Positions 61,953 through 64,000 of a stretch of 64,000 nucleotides of DNA are shown in pieces. The DNA is from Pseudomonadota bacterium (lineage in GTDB: Bacteria; Pseudomonadota; Gammaproteobacteria; Steroidobacterales; Steroidobacteraceae), in contig JAFEFN010000003.1 of the NCBI GenBank assembly GCA_018240525.1, positions 372,001-436,000 on the forward strand. Direction: 5' to 3'. The notes below the pieces were generated by a model. The model worked only from the letters and a program-made list of their open reading frames with translations. It searched no databases and was not told the origin of the DNA. Position 1 is the first letter of the stretch; every line of letters starts with the position of its first letter. Made by a program: the position numbers and the translations under genes.

Positions 61953-63287
61953 ATGAGTTTCACCAGGCCGGCAGCCGCGCGGCAGCAGGCGGCAACCGGC
62001 GTTTCCGCAGGTAACGGTTCGACCGCATCCGCCGCCCCGCCACGCCAGACGCCTGCGCCGGCAGCGCAGCTGCTGATGTTCTGCGGCGTCGCACTGGTGA
62101 TGTTCGGCAACTACTACGGCTACGACTCGATCGGCCCGATCGCCGAGATGCTGTCCACGCAGCTGCACTACACCGACACGCAGATCGGGCTTCTCAACGG
62201 CATCTACAGCGCACCCAACATCTTCCTCGTCGCCGTGGGCGGAGTCCTGGTGGATCGCTTCTCCGCCCGGATCATGGTGCTGGTGACGACCTTCATCTGC
62301 CTGCTCGGGGCGATCCTCACCGCGATCGGCGACCCCTTTCCGGTGATGGCGACCGGCCGGCTCCTGTTCGGCATCGGCTCCGAGACCCTGGTGGTCGCGG
62401 TCATGGTGGCGCTCGCGCAGTGGTTCACCGGGGGCGGGTACTTCGCTTTCCTGATCGCTCTCAACCTGAGCCTGGCGCGCCTGGGCTCCTACCTGGCCGA
62501 CCGCTCGCCCAGCTTCGCCCGCGAGCTGTACGCCGGAGGATGGCAGCCGCCGATGTGGCTCGCCGTCGCGTTCGCCGCGCTGTCCCTCGCCGGGGCGCTG
62601 CTCTACTACTACGTGGACCGGCGCGAGGCGCCACGGGGCACACTGAACGTGCCCCCGCCGCCGGAGCGGATCGACTGGCGCAGCCTCGGCCAGTTTCCGG
62701 GCGGCTACTGGCTGCTGGTCGCCACCTGCGTGACCTTCTACTCGGTGATATTCCCCTTCCGGAGTACCTTCGCCATCAAGTACCTCCAGGAGGCGCACGG
62801 TCTGTCGCTCGACCAGGCCAGCACGCTCAACAGCTACGTATTCCTGGCCGCCGCCTTCGCGACCCCGGTGTTCGGCCTGCTCCTGGACCGCACGCGTCGC
62901 AACAACCTCCTGCTGGTCGTCGGCTCGGTGCTGCTGCCGGCCAGTTTCGTGGTGCTCGGACTCATGCCCGCCGGTGCGGGCCTGTCCACGGCACTCCTCG
63001 GCCTGAGCTTCTCGCTGCTGCCGGCCGTGCTGTGGCCGACGGTGCCGAGCTACACCACGCCGGCGCACCTCGGCACGGCCTACGGACTGATGACGACCCT
63101 GCAGAATGCGGGGCTGTTTGTCGTGAACGTCGCAGCCGGACACTTCAACGACGTGTACCACGCCAGCGCCCGCAATCCGGCCGGCTACGCGCCCATGCTG
63201 TGGTTCTTCGGCGTGCTGAGCTTCGTCGCCTTCGTCTGCATGCTGGTGCTGTGGGTCAGCGGCTGGCGCAAGCCCGCCCTGGCCTGA
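61953..63287 (+). CDS. MFS transporter
   Basis: The product has about 444 residues with twelve predicted helices. The loop 2-3 motif reads G-G-V-L-V-D-R-F-S-A-R and the second half repeats it as G-L-L-L-D-R-T-R-R-N. The N-terminal tail is polar. A GTG at 61923 is an alternative start; the ATG at 61953 follows GGGGCA. The substrate is not evident; the sequence is close in style to small-molecule importers or nitrate/sugar-type MFS but not assignable. Confidence 0.88.
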   Translation: MSFTRPAAARQQAATGVSAGNGSTASAAPPRQTPAPAAQLLMFCGVALVMFGNYYGYDSIGPIAEMLSTQLHYTDTQIGLLNGIYSAPNIFLVAVGGVLVDRFSARIMVLVTTFICLLGAILTAIGDPFPVMATGRLLFGIGSETLVVAVMVALAQWFTGGGYFAFLIALNLSLARLGSYLADRSPSFARELYAGGWQPPMWLAVAFAALSLAGALLYYYVDRREAPRGTLNVPPPPERIDWRSLGQFPGGYWLLVATCVTFYSVIFPFRSTFAIKYLQEAHGLSLDQASTLNSYVFLAAAFATPVFGLLLDRTRRNNLLLVVGSVLLPASFVVLGLMPAGAGLSTALLGLSFSLLPAVLWPTVPSYTTPAHLGTAYGLMTTLQNAGLFVVNVAAGHFNDVYHASARNPAGYAPMLWFFGVLSFVAFVCMLVLWVSGWRKPALA

Positions 63288-63333
63288 ACGGCGGCCGGCA
63301 ACGCCGGCCGCCGCGTGGCGTAGAATCGATGCC

Positions 63334-64000
63334 ATGCACTGGCTGACACCCCTGTTCCTGGTCGCGCTGCTCACGGGCGTCGTGCTGGAACTGTGGCTCT
63401 CGGGGCGGCAACTGGCCGAGGTTTCGCGCCGTCGCAACGAGGTGCCGGCCCCCTTTGCCGCAGCCATCACGCTTGCCGAGCACAGCAAGGCCGCCGACTA
63501 CACCATCGCGAAGCTGCGCGTGGGCAGGGTCGGCACGGTCGTGGACGCGGCGCTCACGCTGGCGCTCACTGTGGGCGGGGGCATCGCCACGCTGGATGCG
63601 CTCTGGCGCCACACGGGCCTGGCCGAACCCTGGCTCGGGCTACTGGTGATCGGTAGCGTCGCGCTGCTCATCCCGCTGGTGAACCTGCCGCTGTCGCTGT
63701 GGCGAACGTTCCGCCTGGAGGCGCGCTTCGGTTTCAACCGCATCACCCCGGCCCTGTACGTGACGGACCTCATCAAGAGTCTCGCGCTCGCGATCCTGCT
63801 GGGCGGCCCGCTGGTGCTGGCGACGCTGCTGCTGATGGAGCGCGCCGGCAGTGCCTGGTGGGTATGGGCCTGGGGGCTGTGGCTTGCCGTCATGTTCTTC
63901 ATCGCGTGGGCCTGGCCGGCCTTCATCGCCCCGCTCTTCAACAAGTTCTCGCCGCTGAAGGATGCGCAGCTGCGGGAGCGCATCGAGTCGCTCCTCACCC
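63334..64000 (+). CDS. M48 family metallopeptidase (STE24-like), 5' part
   Basis: The first 222 codons are in the window: several membrane helices and the R-L-E-A-R-F-G-F-N-R and F-N-K-F-S-P-L motifs of the STE24/M48 integral membrane peptidases. The zinc motif H-E-x-x-H lies beyond the window. The gene starts at an ATG 46 bases after the MFS gene. It would cleave membrane proteins or CAAX-like substrates in the inner membrane. Confidence 0.85.
   Translation, partial: MHWLTPLFLVALLTGVVLELWLSGRQLAEVSRRRNEVPAPFAAAITLAEHSKAADYTIAKLRVGRVGTVVDAALTLALTVGGGIATLDALWRHTGLAEPWLGLLVIGSVALLIPLVNLPLSLWRTFRLEARFGFNRITPALYVTDLIKSLALAILLGGPLVLATLLLMERAGSAWWVWAWGLWLAVMFFIAWAWPAFIAPLFNKFSPLKDAQLRERIESLLT

Noticed and set aside
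61785..63488. 567-codon minus-strand frame opposite the MFS gene
   Set aside because: Antisense shadow with a Gln/Arg/Gly/Glu-rich composition; the plus-strand protein has helices and MFS motifs.

Overview
The window is a visibly high-G+C chromosomal segment of a Gram-negative bacterium. A bo3-type quinol oxidase operon (cyoABCD), TonB-dependent and porin-type outer membrane proteins, PII/Amt under sigma-54-type promoter sequences, and GlsB, DUF1328 and SYLF stress proteins point to a gammaproteobacterium, perhaps a soil or water lineage near Steroidobacterales/Nevskiales. That placement is inference from gene content; no rRNA, tRNA, CRISPR array, insertion sequence, integrase or phage gene was recognised, and there is no sign of a mobile island.

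Layout. 0-3 kb: a BlaI/M56 regulatory pair (M56 cut by the window edge), an exported SDR, a LysR regulator with two palindromes before it, and a stretch with gene remnants. 3-7.5 kb: EamA transporter, TonB receptor and divergent IclR regulator. 7.5-11.6 kb: a TIR-TolB-like-TPR protein and small genes (NTF2-like, zinc ribbon, DDN-type, RidA). 11.7-15.6 kb: cyoABCD. 15.8-18.8 kb: Rieske oxygenase, homocysteine methyltransferase and SDR as one transcription unit. 18.9-23.9 kb: PPK2, then the nitrogen locus of porin, glnK, amtB and a PGDYG protein, with two sigma-54-type promoters and an NtrC-like site. 23.9-35.2 kb: PQQ alcohol dehydrogenase, SMP-30-like protein, methyltransferase, large esterase-like protein, an orphan STAS fragment, cardiolipin synthase, DUF885 peptidase and amidohydrolase. 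35.3-41.2 kb: a DksA-type zinc finger and a TetR / small protein / PrnB-like / dimethylglycine-dehydrogenase-like transcription unit, with a divergent membrane protein. 41.4-48.7 kb: cyanophycinase-like, MBL-fold, GlsB, Nramp-related, DUF3300, DUF2950 and GFA genes. 48.7-54.6 kb: SDR, membrane and secreted proteins, an ABC-2 exporter, and a DUF2188 / histone-H1-like / SYLF group. 54.9-64 kb: a second Rieske oxygenase, DUF1328, Tat-type carbonic anhydrase, APC permease, double-CDGSH protein, an overlapping pair of CMD-fold proteins, class II photolyase, MFS transporter and the start of an M48 protease.

How it fits together. The best supported circuit is nitrogen control of ammonium uptake: the porin and glnK-amtB each carry a -24/-12 element. 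A weaker theme is one-carbon and methylated-amine metabolism: two Rieske oxygenases resembling N-demethylases, a homocysteine methyltransferase, a covalent-FAD GcvT-type demethylating dehydrogenase and a GFA-family protein. These are dispersed and their substrates are not shown by sequence. Many neighbouring genes converge with only a few bases between stop codons, or overlap by four bases, so the segment is compact.
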